Assembly: GCF_018130825.1 (NCBI RefSeq)
Contig: NZ_JAFCJS010000003.1
Span: 767,001-831,000, forward strand
DNA length: 64,000 nt
Direction of reading: 5' to 3'
Source of the DNA: Bradyrhizobium liaoningense
GTDB taxonomy: Bacteria > Pseudomonadota > Alphaproteobacteria > Rhizobiales > Xanthobacteraceae
Positions 45,374 to 53,434 of the stretch are shown here, one piece after another. Made by a program: the position numbers and the translations under genes. How positions within the stretch are numbered: position 1 is the first letter of the stretch; every line of letters begins with the position of its first letter. Under the pieces are notes generated by a model. That model was not told where the DNA came from. It saw only the letters and a program-made list of their open reading frames with translations, and did not search any database.

Positions 45374-47059
45374 ATGGAGCGCATCTGGCTCAAGCAATAT
45401 CCGCCCGGCGTGCCCGCCGACATCGAGCCGACGCAATACGCATCGCTGGTTGACCTGCTGGAGGAGAGCTTCACCAAGTTCGCCGACCGCAAGGCGTTCA
45501 TCTGCATGGACAAGTCGATCAGCTATCGCGACCTCGACCAGATGTCGGTCGCGCTCGCCGCTTACTTGCAGGGCCGCGGGCTCCAGCGCGGTGCGCGCGT
45601 CGCGATCATGATGCCGAACGTGCTGCAATATCCGGTGGCGACCGCCGCGGTGCTGCGCGCCGGCTTCGCCGTCGTCAACGTCAACCCGCTCTACACCCCG
45701 CGCGAGCTCGAGCATCAGCTCAAGGATTCCGGCGCCGAAGCCATCATCGTGCTGGAGAACTTTGCCCACACCGTCGAGCAGGTGATCGCCAGGACGGGCG
45801 TGAAGCACGTCATCGTCGGCAGCATGGGCGATTTGCTCGGCTTCAAGGGCGTGATCGTCAATCTCGTCGTCCGCCGCGTCAAGAAGATGGTGCCGGCCTG
45901 GTCATTGCCGGGCGCGGTGTCCTTTAACGACGCGATCTCGGCCGGTCGCTCTCTGACCTTCAACAAGCCAAAGCTGTCGCCGGGCGACGTCGCGTTCCTG
46001 CAATATACGGGCGGCACAACCGGCGTCTCCAAGGGCGCGACCCTGCTCCACCGCAACATCGTCGCCAACGTGCTGCAGAACGACGCCTGGCTCCAGCCGG
46101 CGCTGGCGCAGCCGCCGCATGTCGAGCAGCTGATGATCGTCTGCGCGCTGCCGCTCTACCACATCTTCGCGCTGACGGCCTGCTACCTGCTCGCGGTGCG
46201 CGCCGGCGGCTGCAATCTGCTGATCCCGAATCCGCGCGACATCGCCGGCTTCGTCAAGGAGCTTGCAAAATACCAAGTCAACAGCTTCCCGGCCGTCAAC
46301 ACGCTCTACAACGGCCTGATGCATCATCCCGACTTCAAGAAGCTCGACTTCTCCAAGCTGAAGATCTCCAACGGCGGCGGCATGGCGGTGCAGCGCCCGG
46401 TGGCCGAGCAGTGGAAGGCGGTGACAGGCTGCTTCATCGCCGAAGGCTACGGCCTGTCCGAGACCTCGCCGACGCTCACCTGCAACCCCGCGACCACGAC
46501 CGAGTTCTCGGGATCGATCGGCATTCCCGTGCCCTCGACCTGGATCTCGATCCGCGATGACGACGGCAACGAAGTGCCGCTCGGCCAGGCGGGCGAGATC
46601 TGCGCCAAGGGCCCGCAGGTGATGTCGGGCTACTGGAACAGGCCGGAAGAGACCGCCAAGGTGATGACCGCAGACGGCTATTTCCGCACCGGCGACATCG
46701 GCGTCATGGACGAGAAGGGCTACACCAAGATCGTCGACCGCAAGAAGGACATGATCCTGGTGTCCGGCTTCAACGTCTATCCCAACGAGATCGAGGAAGT
46801 GATCGCGAGCCATCCGGGCGTGCTCGAATGCGCCGTGATCGGCATCCCCGATTCCAAGTCCGGCGAGGCGGTGAAGGCGTTCGTCGTGAAGAAGGATCCG
46901 AACCTCACGGCGGAAGCCGTGATCAAGTTCTGTCACGAGCAGCTCACCGGCTACAAGGTGCCCAAGCACATCGAATTCCGCACCGACCTGCCGAAGACCA
47001 ATGTCGGCAAGATCCTGCGCCGGCAGCTTCGCGACGAGAAGAAGGCGGAGGCGGCGTAA
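45374..47059 (+). CDS. fadD: long-chain fatty acid-CoA ligase
   Basis: This 561-residue AMP-forming ligase activates long-chain fatty acids for beta-oxidation or lipid synthesis. Motifs are YTGGTTGVSKGATLLH, GYGLSETSPTLTCNP and the C-terminal YTKIVDRKKDMILVSGFNVYPNEIEEVI. The N-terminal MERIWLKQYPPGVPADIEP matches FadD. Start ATG 45374 follows TTGAGGGGAG. The DUF924 gene lies 16 bases downstream and may be co-transcribed. Confidence 0.94.
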   Translation: MERIWLKQYPPGVPADIEPTQYASLVDLLEESFTKFADRKAFICMDKSISYRDLDQMSVALAAYLQGRGLQRGARVAIMMPNVLQYPVATAAVLRAGFAVVNVNPLYTPRELEHQLKDSGAEAIIVLENFAHTVEQVIARTGVKHVIVGSMGDLLGFKGVIVNLVVRRVKKMVPAWSLPGAVSFNDAISAGRSLTFNKPKLSPGDVAFLQYTGGTTGVSKGATLLHRNIVANVLQNDAWLQPALAQPPHVEQLMIVCALPLYHIFALTACYLLAVRAGGCNLLIPNPRDIAGFVKELAKYQVNSFPAVNTLYNGLMHHPDFKKLDFSKLKISNGGGMAVQRPVAEQWKAVTGCFIAEGYGLSETSPTLTCNPATTTEFSGSIGIPVPSTWISIRDDDGNEVPLGQAGEICAKGPQVMSGYWNRPEETAKVMTADGYFRTGDIGVMDEKGYTKIVDRKKDMILVSGFNVYPNEIEEVIASHPGVLECAVIGIPDSKSGEAVKAFVVKKDPNLTAEAVIKFCHEQLTGYKVPKHIEFRTDLPKTNVGKILRRQLRDEKKAEAA

Positions 47060-47075
47060 CGCGCGCTTCCTGTTC

Positions 47076-47630
47076 ATGACTGACGCCCGCGACATGACGC
47101 CATCAGGCGTTCTCGCCTTCTGGCGCGAGGCCGGCGGCGAGCGCTGGTACGAGCGCGATGATGCGTTTGACGCCGAGATCGAGCGCCGCTTTCTCCCGTT
47201 GTGGCAGAAGGCGGCCGCGGGCACGCTCGCGTCTTGGGAAGACAATGACGAGGGCGCGCTCGCGCTGGTCATCGTGTTCGACCAGTTTCCCCGCAACATG
47301 TTTCGCGGCACTCGGCAAGCCTTTGCCAGCGACGCCTTGGCGCGCGACGTCGCCCGCCGCGCCATCGAGCGGGGCGTCGACCGCAGGATCGATCCCATCC
47401 TGCTCGAATTCCTCTATTTGCCGTTCATGCATTCCGAGCATCTGCCCGACCAGTTGCACTGCATCGCGCTGTTTGCGAACACCGATAATACCGAGAACCA
47501 GAAATACGCGCGGGTGCACGCCGACATCATCCAGCGGTTCGGCCGCTTCCCCCACCGCAACCGCATCCTCGGCCGCGATACCACCGAGGAAGAGCAGGCC
47601 TTTCTCGACGGCGGCGGTTTTGCCGGCTGA
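47076..47630 (+). CDS. DUF924-family protein
   Basis: This 184-residue protein starts at ATG 47076, 16 bases after the fadD stop. The FWREAGGERWYERDDAFDAEIERRF start, VIVFDQFPRNMFRGTRQAFASD and FLYLPFMHSEHLPDQ motifs define DUF924, an all-helical TPR-like family of unknown function. The linkage with fadD suggests a lipid-related role, but that is inference. Confidence 0.87.
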   Translation: MTDARDMTPSGVLAFWREAGGERWYERDDAFDAEIERRFLPLWQKAAAGTLASWEDNDEGALALVIVFDQFPRNMFRGTRQAFASDALARDVARRAIERGVDRRIDPILLEFLYLPFMHSEHLPDQLHCIALFANTDNTENQKYARVHADIIQRFGRFPHRNRILGRDTTEEEQAFLDGGGFAG

Positions 47631-47738
47631 TGACATCACGGTGAAGGGCCATCGGCCCTGTCACTTCCCCTCCCGGCAATATTGTGCAGGCCTGCGCCAC
47701 GGTCTAAAAAGCCCTACCGATTTTCAGGGAGACTGACG

Positions 47739-48224
47739 ATGGCGATCCAGACTGGCGACAAGCTGCCCGAGGCGAAATTCCGCGTGATGACCGCGGAAGG
47801 CCCGCAGGTGAAGACCACCGACGATATCTTCAAGGGCAAGAAGGTGGCGCTGTTCGCCGTCCCCGGCGCCTACACCGGCACCTGCCACAAGATGCATCTG
47901 CCGAGCATCTTCCTCAACGCCTATGCCATGAAGGACAAGGGCGTCGACACCATCGCGATCGTCTCCGTCAACGACGCCTTCGTCATGAACGCCTGGAAGC
48001 GCGACACCGACCAGCGCGACGAGGCGATCTTCCTCGCCGACGGCAATGCCGAGTTCGCCAAGGCGATCGGCATGGAGCTCGATGCCTCCGCCAACGGCCT
48101 CGGCATCCGCTCCAAGCGCTATTCGATGCTGGTCGAGGACGGCGTGGTCAAGAAGCTGAACCTCGAGGCCATGCCCGGCAAGGTCGAGGTCTCCGGCGGC
48201 GATACGCTGCTCGGGCAGCTGTAA
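47739..48224 (+). CDS. 1-Cys peroxiredoxin (Prx5/AhpE-like)
   Basis: This 161-residue peroxidase reduces hydrogen peroxide and lipid hydroperoxides. The peroxidatic Cys lies in VPGAYTGTCHKMHLPS, which fits the PxxxTxxC motif of Prx5-type enzymes. It is the only cysteine in the protein, so a partner thiol (glutathione, glutaredoxin or similar) must reduce it. ATG 47739 follows CAGGGAGAC. The loop residue after the Cys is His where Ser is more usual. Confidence 0.92.
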   Translation: MAIQTGDKLPEAKFRVMTAEGPQVKTTDDIFKGKKVALFAVPGAYTGTCHKMHLPSIFLNAYAMKDKGVDTIAIVSVNDAFVMNAWKRDTDQRDEAIFLADGNAEFAKAIGMELDASANGLGIRSKRYSMLVEDGVVKKLNLEAMPGKVEVSGGDTLLGQL

Positions 48225-48259
48225 GGCTTAGGCCTGGGCTCCTTCCAAGCGGGAGGTGC

Positions 48260-48351
48260 CGTAGGGTGGGCAAAGGCGCGTCAGCGCCGTGCCCACCATC
48301 TTTCCCAGATTGAAAAAAGTCGTGGGCACGCTTCGCTTTGCCCACCCTACG
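48260..48351. repeat. dispersed palindrome, family A copy 2
   Basis: CGTAGGGTGGGCAAAGG...GCCGTGCCCAC is mirrored by GTGGGCACGCTTCGCTTTGCCCACCCTACG, nearly identical to the copy at 18901 except for the central loop. It lies between the converging peroxiredoxin and rnhA genes, so each of the two copies lies in a convergent gap. Confidence 0.9.
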
Positions 48352-48379
48352 AAACCGGGCGACGCGGGCAGCGCGTCGC

Positions 48380-48844
48380 CTACTCCCCCACCCGCTGCTG
48401 CAACCGCGCCTTCGCGATCCCGTCGCGCGCGAGCTGATCGGCGCGCTCGTTCTCGGGATGGCCGGCGTGGCCCTTGACCCAATGCCAGCGGACCTCGTGC
48501 TGCTTCAAGGCGGCGTCGAGGCGCTGCCATAGCTCGACATTCTTCACCGGCTTCTTGTCGGCGGTGCGCCAGCCGTTGCGCTTCCAGCCGAAGATCCAGC
48601 CCGTGATGCCCTGCCGGACATACTGGCTGTCGGTGTAGAGATCGACGGTGCACGGCTTCTTCAGCGCCTCGAGCGCGGAGATCGCCGCCATCAATTCCAT
48701 CTGGTTGTTGGTGGTGTGACGCTCGCCGCCGTTCAGCTCCTTCTCCTTGTCGCCGAACTTCAGGATCGCGCCCCAGCCGCCGGGCCCGGGATTTCCCGAG
48801 CAGGCGCCGTCGGTATAGATCGTCACATTGGGGAGCTCGCTCAC
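48380..48844 (-). CDS. rnhA: ribonuclease HI
   Basis: This 154-residue enzyme degrades the RNA strand of RNA:DNA hybrids. The metal-binding acidic residues are visible in IYTDGACSGNPGPGG, the MELMAAISALEAL helix and the VDLYTDSQYVR strand, and the C-terminal NERADQLARDG supplies the last Asp. GTG 48844 overlaps the thrB stop (GTGA). It is the last gene of the ispH-thrB-rnhA group. Confidence 0.94.
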   Translation of the reverse strand: MSELPNVTIYTDGACSGNPGPGGWGAILKFGDKEKELNGGERHTTNNQMELMAAISALEALKKPCTVDLYTDSQYVRQGITGWIFGWKRNGWRTADKKPVKNVELWQRLDAALKQHEVRWHWVKGHAGHPENERADQLARDGIAKARLQQRVGE

Positions 48845-49824
48845 GCCACCAGCCCCGACGGCATCAGCCCGTAGTCACGCACGCTCGATACACTCTGGTG
48901 GAAGCGCAGCTTGCGAACATATTCCATGGGATCCTTCGGCTTGACCAGCGCGCCGGGCGGCACGTTGAGCCAGTCCACCAGCCGCGTCAGCAGGAAGCGG
49001 ATTGCGGCGCCGCGCGCCAGCAGCGGCAGTGCGGCCTCTTCCGCCTCGGACAGCTTGCGCACCCGGCCATAGGCATTGAGGAAGGCGCGCGCCTTGGTGA
49101 CGTTGAAGGAGTGATCCGGCTCGAAGCACCAGGCGTTGAGGCAGATCGCGACGTCATAGGCCAGCATGTCGTTGCAGGCGAAGGTGAAGTCGATGATGCC
49201 CGACAGCTTGTCGCCGAGGAAGAAGACGTTGTCGTTGAAGAGGTCGGCGTGGATCACGCCCTCGGGCAGGCTGGTCGGCCAGATCCCACTCGAGAGATGA
49301 TCGAGCTCGGCGGCGAGAAACGCGCGCAGGCCCGGCTGTACCTCGTCGGCACGGTTCGCAGCCGCGTCGAACAGCGGCCGCCAGCCCGCAACCGACAGCG
49401 CATTGGCGCGCTTGATCGCGAAGTTCGCACCGGCCAGATGCATCCTGGCCAGCCCCTCGCCGACTCCGGCGCAATGGGCCGCGTTCGGCTTGCGCGGCCA
49501 GACGCCTTCGAGAAAGGTGATGATCGCGGCCGGCCGCCCCGCCAACTCGCGCAGCGCCTCGCCGTCGCGTCCCTTCACTGGCAGCGGGCAATTGACGCCG
49601 TGCTCGGCCAGATGCGTCATCAGTGCGAGGAAGAACGGCAGATCGTTCTTCGCCACGCGCTTCTCATAGAGCGTGAGGATGAACGACCCCTGGCTGGTGT
49701 GCAGCAGGAAGTTGGAGTTTTCGACGCCCTCGGCGATGCCCTTGTAGGAGAGCAGTTCGCCGAGATCGTATTGCTTCAGGAAATCCGCAAGTTCGTCGGC
49801 GGCAACGTCGGTGTAGACCGCCAT
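48841..49824 (-). CDS. thrB: homoserine kinase (APH-fold type)
   Basis: This 327-residue kinase phosphorylates L-homoserine in threonine synthesis. It belongs to the aminoglycoside-phosphotransferase-like ThrB type found in alphaproteobacteria. The N-terminus MAVYTDVAADELADFLKQYDLGELLSYKGIAEGVENSNF is typical, and HADLFNDNVFF contains the catalytic HxDxxxxN motif followed by GIIDFTFACND (metal-binding Asp). ATG 49824 lies just after the ispH stop. Confidence 0.93.
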   Translation of the reverse strand: MAVYTDVAADELADFLKQYDLGELLSYKGIAEGVENSNFLLHTSQGSFILTLYEKRVAKNDLPFFLALMTHLAEHGVNCPLPVKGRDGEALRELAGRPAAIITFLEGVWPRKPNAAHCAGVGEGLARMHLAGANFAIKRANALSVAGWRPLFDAAANRADEVQPGLRAFLAAELDHLSSGIWPTSLPEGVIHADLFNDNVFFLGDKLSGIIDFTFACNDMLAYDVAICLNAWCFEPDHSFNVTKARAFLNAYGRVRKLSEAEEAALPLLARGAAIRFLLTRLVDWLNVPPGALVKPKDPMEYVRKLRFHQSVSSVRDYGLMPSGLVA

Positions 49825-49830
49825 AAAGGT

Positions 49831-50799
49831 CTACTCGGCGGCAGCTTCGGGGCGCACCTGACGCGGCAGCGGGAAGAACTCGTTCTCCTCCGCGGCCGAG
49901 ACCGTCTCCACGTGCAGCGTATAGCGCTCGGCGAAGGCGTCCATGATCTCCTCGACGATCACTTCCGGCGCGGAGGCGCCCGCGGTGATGCCGAGGCTGC
50001 TGATGTTGCCGAACTTGCTCCAGTCGATGTCGGTGGCGCGCTGCGCCAGCACCGCGATCCTGCAGCCCTCGCGTTCGGCGACCTCGCGCAGGCGCTGCGA
50101 GTTCGACGAGTTCGGCGCGCCGACCACGATGAGCGCGTCGACCACCGGCGCCACCTTCTTCACCGCGAGCTGGCGGTTGGTGGTGGCGTAGCAGATGTCT
50201 TCCTTGTGCGGGCCGTTGATGTTGGGGAAGCGCTCCTTGAGCAGCGCAACGATCTCCGCGGTGTCGTCGATCGACAGCGTGGTCTGGGTCACGAAGGCGA
50301 GGTTGTTAGGGTCCTTCGGATTGATGGTCTTGGCGTCCTCGGCGGTCTCGATCAGGGTCACGGCGCCGGTCGGAAGCTGGCCGAGCGTGCCGACCACCTC
50401 GGGGTGATGGGAATGGCCGATCAGGAAGATCTCGCGGCCGCGCTTGAAGTGGATCGCGGCCTCGCGGTGCACCTTGGTCACCAGCGGGCAGGTGGCGTCC
50501 AGCGAGAACAGATTGCGGGACTGGGCGTCGGCCGGAACCGATTTCGGCACGCCATGGGCCGAGAACACCACCGGAGCGGTGGTATTTTCCGGGATTTCGG
50601 CCAGTTCCTCGACGAAAATGGCGCCCTTCTTCTTCAACCCATCGACGACGTACTTATTGTGCACAATCTCGTGGCGAACATAGACGGGGGCGCCGTACTT
50701 ATCGAGCGCCCGTTCCACGGTGTCGATCGCCCGGACCACCCCGGCACAGAAGCCGCGGGGAGAACAAAGCACGATCTTGAGGTCTGGTTTGGCTGACAT
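49831..50799 (-). CDS. ispH: 4-hydroxy-3-methylbut-2-enyl diphosphate reductase
   Basis: This iron-sulfur enzyme makes IPP and DMAPP in the last step of the MEP isoprenoid pathway. Three iron-sulfur ligands appear as Cys in PRGFCAGVVRA, DATCPLVTK and DICYATTNRQ; VFSAHGVPKSV and GAPNSSNSQRLREVA are other family motifs. The chosen start is ATG 50799 (MSAKPDLK), about 322 residues. The stop is followed 6 bases later by thrB. Confidence 0.95.
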   Translation of the reverse strand: MSAKPDLKIVLCSPRGFCAGVVRAIDTVERALDKYGAPVYVRHEIVHNKYVVDGLKKKGAIFVEELAEIPENTTAPVVFSAHGVPKSVPADAQSRNLFSLDATCPLVTKVHREAAIHFKRGREIFLIGHSHHPEVVGTLGQLPTGAVTLIETAEDAKTINPKDPNNLAFVTQTTLSIDDTAEIVALLKERFPNINGPHKEDICYATTNRQLAVKKVAPVVDALIVVGAPNSSNSQRLREVAEREGCRIAVLAQRATDIDWSKFGNISSLGITAGASAPEVIVEEIMDAFAERYTLHVETVSAAEENEFFPLPRQVRPEAAAE

Positions 50800-50946
50800 T
50801 GAGCGATCTCGGGACCGAATCACCTCGCCAAATGGGGCGGGAAGCGGTCGGATGGATGAATAGGGCTTAGGTACGGGCTTACGGGACTGCAGAGGGAATT
50901 GGGCCCCCTTTCGGGCGCTGTCAAGGCACTATCTATAGCAGAACCA

Positions 50947-50976
50947 TTGCGTGGCTAGCCCCTCCGGGCTTATATA
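50947..50976 (+). promoter_or_regulatory. possible sigma70-type promoter for trcR
   Basis: TTGCGT and TATATA are separated by 18 bases, about 80 bases upstream of the trcR start codon. In a GC-rich genome such a TATATA box is notable, but the sequence alone does not prove a promoter. Confidence 0.4.
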
Positions 50977-51053
50977 GCGCGAATTCCCTGTCATCGCTGA
51001 TGACCACCGGTTTCGCCTCCAGAGGGGTGGGCGAAGCACAAAGGAGATTTGCC

Positions 51054-51746
51054 ATGAGCAACGCACCTCTGATGCCCAAGGCGACCGCCGTCTGGCTGCT
51101 CGACAACACCGCGCTGACCTTCGACCAGGTCGCCGATTTCACCAAGATGCACCCCCTCGAGGTGCGCGCCATCGCCGACGGCGACGCCGCCCAGGGCATC
51201 AAGGGCATGGACCCCCTCTCCAACGGCCAGCTCACCCGCGAGGAGATCGAGAAGGGCGAGAAGAACCCGGATTACCGCCTCCGCCTGCAGGAGAGCAAGG
51301 TGGTGCTGCCGCCGCAGCCCAAGCGCAAGGGCCCGCGCTACACCCCGGTCTCGCGCCGCCATGAGCGCCCGAGCGCCATCCTCTGGCTGCTGCGCAACCA
51401 TGCCGAGCTCAAGGACGCACAGATCATGCGCCTCGTCGGCACCACCAAGAGCACGATCGCCAGCGTGCGCGACCGCACCCATTGGAACACCTCGTCGCTG
51501 ACCCCAATCGACCCGGTCACCCTCGGCCTCTGCTCGCAGATCGAGCTGGATTTCGAGGTCCAGCGCGCGGCCAAGGAAAAGCCGATCGACGCGGCCTATG
51601 GCGGCGCCACCCTGCTGCCGGCCTCCGAGACCACCAAGAAGGACGAGTTCGAGCCGGCCGAGCGATCGAGCGACGACCTCAACGTCGACGCCGTGTTCGC
51701 CAAGCTGAAGACGCTCGGCGGCAAGAAGCAGGACGAGGAGGAGTAA
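51054..51746 (+). CDS. trcR: cell-cycle transcriptional regulator TrcR (DUF1013)
   Basis: This 230-residue DNA-associated regulator belongs to DUF1013, named TrcR in Caulobacter-type bacteria. It starts at ATG 51054 after an AAGGAGAT site. Typical stretches are MPKATAVWLLDNTALTFDQVADFTKMHPLEVRAIADGD (first HTH-like unit) and RPSAILWLLRNHAELKDAQIMRLVGTTKSTI (second). Family members are conserved across alphaproteobacteria and linked to cell-cycle transcription. A perfect terminator follows at 51781. Confidence 0.9.
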   Translation: MSNAPLMPKATAVWLLDNTALTFDQVADFTKMHPLEVRAIADGDAAQGIKGMDPLSNGQLTREEIEKGEKNPDYRLRLQESKVVLPPQPKRKGPRYTPVSRRHERPSAILWLLRNHAELKDAQIMRLVGTTKSTIASVRDRTHWNTSSLTPIDPVTLGLCSQIELDFEVQRAAKEKPIDAAYGGATLLPASETTKKDEFEPAERSSDDLNVDAVFAKLKTLGGKKQDEEE

Positions 51747-51780
51747 GGCTCCGCTCTTCGTTCGCGATCGAATCCAAAGC

Positions 51781-51816
51781 AAAACGCGGCAGGAAAACCT
51801 GCCGCGTTTTTGTTTT
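51781..51816 (+). terminator. rho-independent terminator after trcR
   Basis: AAAACGCGGCAGG and CCTGCCGCGTTTT form a 13-bp stem with an AAAA loop, followed by TTTTTGTTTT. It is the clearest terminator in the window. Confidence 0.93.
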
Positions 51817-51860
51817 GTGCGTACACAGTGATTGCCCGCGCACGTCGCCACGCGCACGCT

Positions 51861-52010
51861 GCGTTCCCTCCCCCCTTGCGGGCGAGGGTTAGGGAGAGGG
51901 GTACCACACGGGGACGCCCTCCATCGCCTCAAAGCGACTCGCGACTCACCCACACCGTTTCCTGGGCCACCCCTCTCCCCCGCCCTCCCCCGCAAGGGGG
52001 GAGGGAGCGC
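51861..52010. repeat. large palindrome, family B relative
   Basis: GCGTTCCCTCCCCCCTTGCGG...AGGGAGAGGGGT is mirrored by ACCCCTCTCCCCC...CCCGCAAGGGGGGAGGGAGCGC. The layout matches the element at 26930. It occupies the gap between the converging trcR and OmpW-like genes, which otherwise holds only the terminator. Confidence 0.82.
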
Positions 52011-52050
52011 AGGGGCGTTCGCGGCAACAGCGCGCAAGCAAGCAACGTCC

Positions 52051-52797
52051 TCAAAACTTGTACGTCACACCGGCGCCGACCAGCCATGGATCGATATGCG
52101 CAGTGCCCGTGACGGGGAGGCCGCTGACGGTCGCGCTATAGTCCGGCCGCAGCCAGAGCTTCTTGACGTCGACGTTGAGACCCCAGTGCCGGTCGAGCAT
52201 GTAGTCGAAGCCGAATTGCACGGCACCGCCCCATGCGTTGCTGACGTGCAGGTTCGTGGTGGTGGCGACGATCGCGGGCGGTCCGACGATGGCGGCCGGC
52301 ACGTTGGCGGCGGAATTGTTGAAGAACACGGTGTAGTTCACGCCGGCACCGACATACGGCTTGAACGCGCCGAAATTGTCGAAGTGATATTGCAGCGTCA
52401 GCGTCGGCGGCAGCAGCGTGGATTTGCCGATCGGCAGGCTTGCGAGCGAGCCGGTGCCGCTGATCGAGTGTCTGGTGACGCCGAGGATCAATTCGGCCGC
52501 GATGTTCTTCGTGAAGAAATAGCTGATGTCGAGCTCGGGCACGACCTGGTCGCTGATCGAGAGGCCGGAATTCGGCGACGACAGCGAGGGAACGCCCGCG
52601 ACATTGACGGTGGAACCGCCGGCATCCGGCAACACGCCAAGCACCCGCAGACGCACCATCCAGGGATTGAACGCTTCCACGGGCGGCGGCGCCTTCTTGT
52701 AAACCGGCAGATCCGCGGCCTGCGCCGCGACAAAAGTCCCCGCGAGCATCACGCCAATCGTCGCGAGCCGCGCCAGGTTTCTTATCGTTCCGTCCAT
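52051..52797 (-). CDS. OmpW-family outer-membrane protein
   Basis: This 248-residue protein starts at ATG 52797 with a Sec signal (LATIGVMLAGTFVAAQAADLPVYK). The mature part has eight strands with alternating hydrophobic residues, e.g. WMVRLRVLGVLPDAG, VPELDISYFFTKNIAAELILGV and GLNVDVKKLWL, and ends in Phe (GAGVTYKF), as expected for an outer-membrane barrel. OmpW-type proteins form small hydrophobic-solute channels. No regulator is seen. Confidence 0.9.
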   Translation of the reverse strand: MDGTIRNLARLATIGVMLAGTFVAAQAADLPVYKKAPPPVEAFNPWMVRLRVLGVLPDAGGSTVNVAGVPSLSSPNSGLSISDQVVPELDISYFFTKNIAAELILGVTRHSISGTGSLASLPIGKSTLLPPTLTLQYHFDNFGAFKPYVGAGVNYTVFFNNSAANVPAAIVGPPAIVATTTNLHVSNAWGGAVQFGFDYMLDRHWGLNVDVKKLWLRPDYSATVSGLPVTGTAHIDPWLVGAGVTYKF

Positions 52798-52989
52798 TTC
52801 AATCCCCTTCAGCCATGTCCGCGCCTCGTTGCGCGACATGAGCCTCAGAGCAGAAAGGGGACGGTAAAGGATTTGACGCCGATCAAATCAGGATAAACGC
52901 GACACGATTTGGCCGCAGCGTTGCCGATGTGTCACGAGATATGCGAGTGCGAGCGAATGGCGCGGCAGGATAGTTCCTGCGCTCCGCAC

Positions 52990-53259
52990 TTACGGCCGCA
53001 CGGGATTGTTCAACATGTACTCGCCGAGATCGCGCTGGCGGCGATCGGCGCGCGCGGTGGCGGCGTTGCGCTGGACGTCGCGGTCCTTGCGGCAGGCTAC
53101 GTATTCCGGCGAGCCCTGGGCGTAGCCGCGGCTCTGGCACACCGCGTCGTCATCGTCGCCGCCCACGGCCACCGGCGTCTGGTAGCGCGCCGAGCAGGCG
53201 GAGAGAGCGATGGCGAGAGTTACGGCTGCGAGCAGGCGCGGCGCGGTGGAGAGTGGCAT
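52990..53259 (-). CDS. small lipoprotein, unknown function
   Basis: This 89-residue protein has a signal with a lipobox (AIALSACSARYQTP), so it should be lipid-anchored. The mature part contains DDDDAVCQSRGYAQGSPEYVACRKDRDVQRNAATARADRRQRDLGEYMLNN with two cysteines. Start ATG 53259. No known partner. Confidence 0.78.
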   Translation of the reverse strand: MPLSTAPRLLAAVTLAIALSACSARYQTPVAVGGDDDDAVCQSRGYAQGSPEYVACRKDRDVQRNAATARADRRQRDLGEYMLNNPVRP

Positions 53260-53323
53260 CGAGGGTCCCTTGTTGGCCGGCCCCTGTTTAGCGCGGAATG
53301 AGGAGATTGTAAGTCGGTGACAC

Positions 53324-53427
53324 CGTCATTCCGGGATGGTGCGTCAGCACCAGACCCGGAATCTCGAGATCCTCAGGTGCGCAATTGCGCACCATAGTTC
53401 GGTCCGGCGGACCGCCCCGGGATGACG
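53324..53427. repeat. large palindrome, family D copy 2
   Basis: CGTCATTCCGGGATGG...GACCCGGAATC is mirrored by GGTCCGGCGGACCGCCCCGGGATGACG; the inner part has a further GGTGCGCAATTGCGCACC hairpin. It lies between the lipoprotein gene and the end of prpE. The ends match the copy at 36694. Confidence 0.8.
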
Positions 53428-53434
53428 CTTCGCG

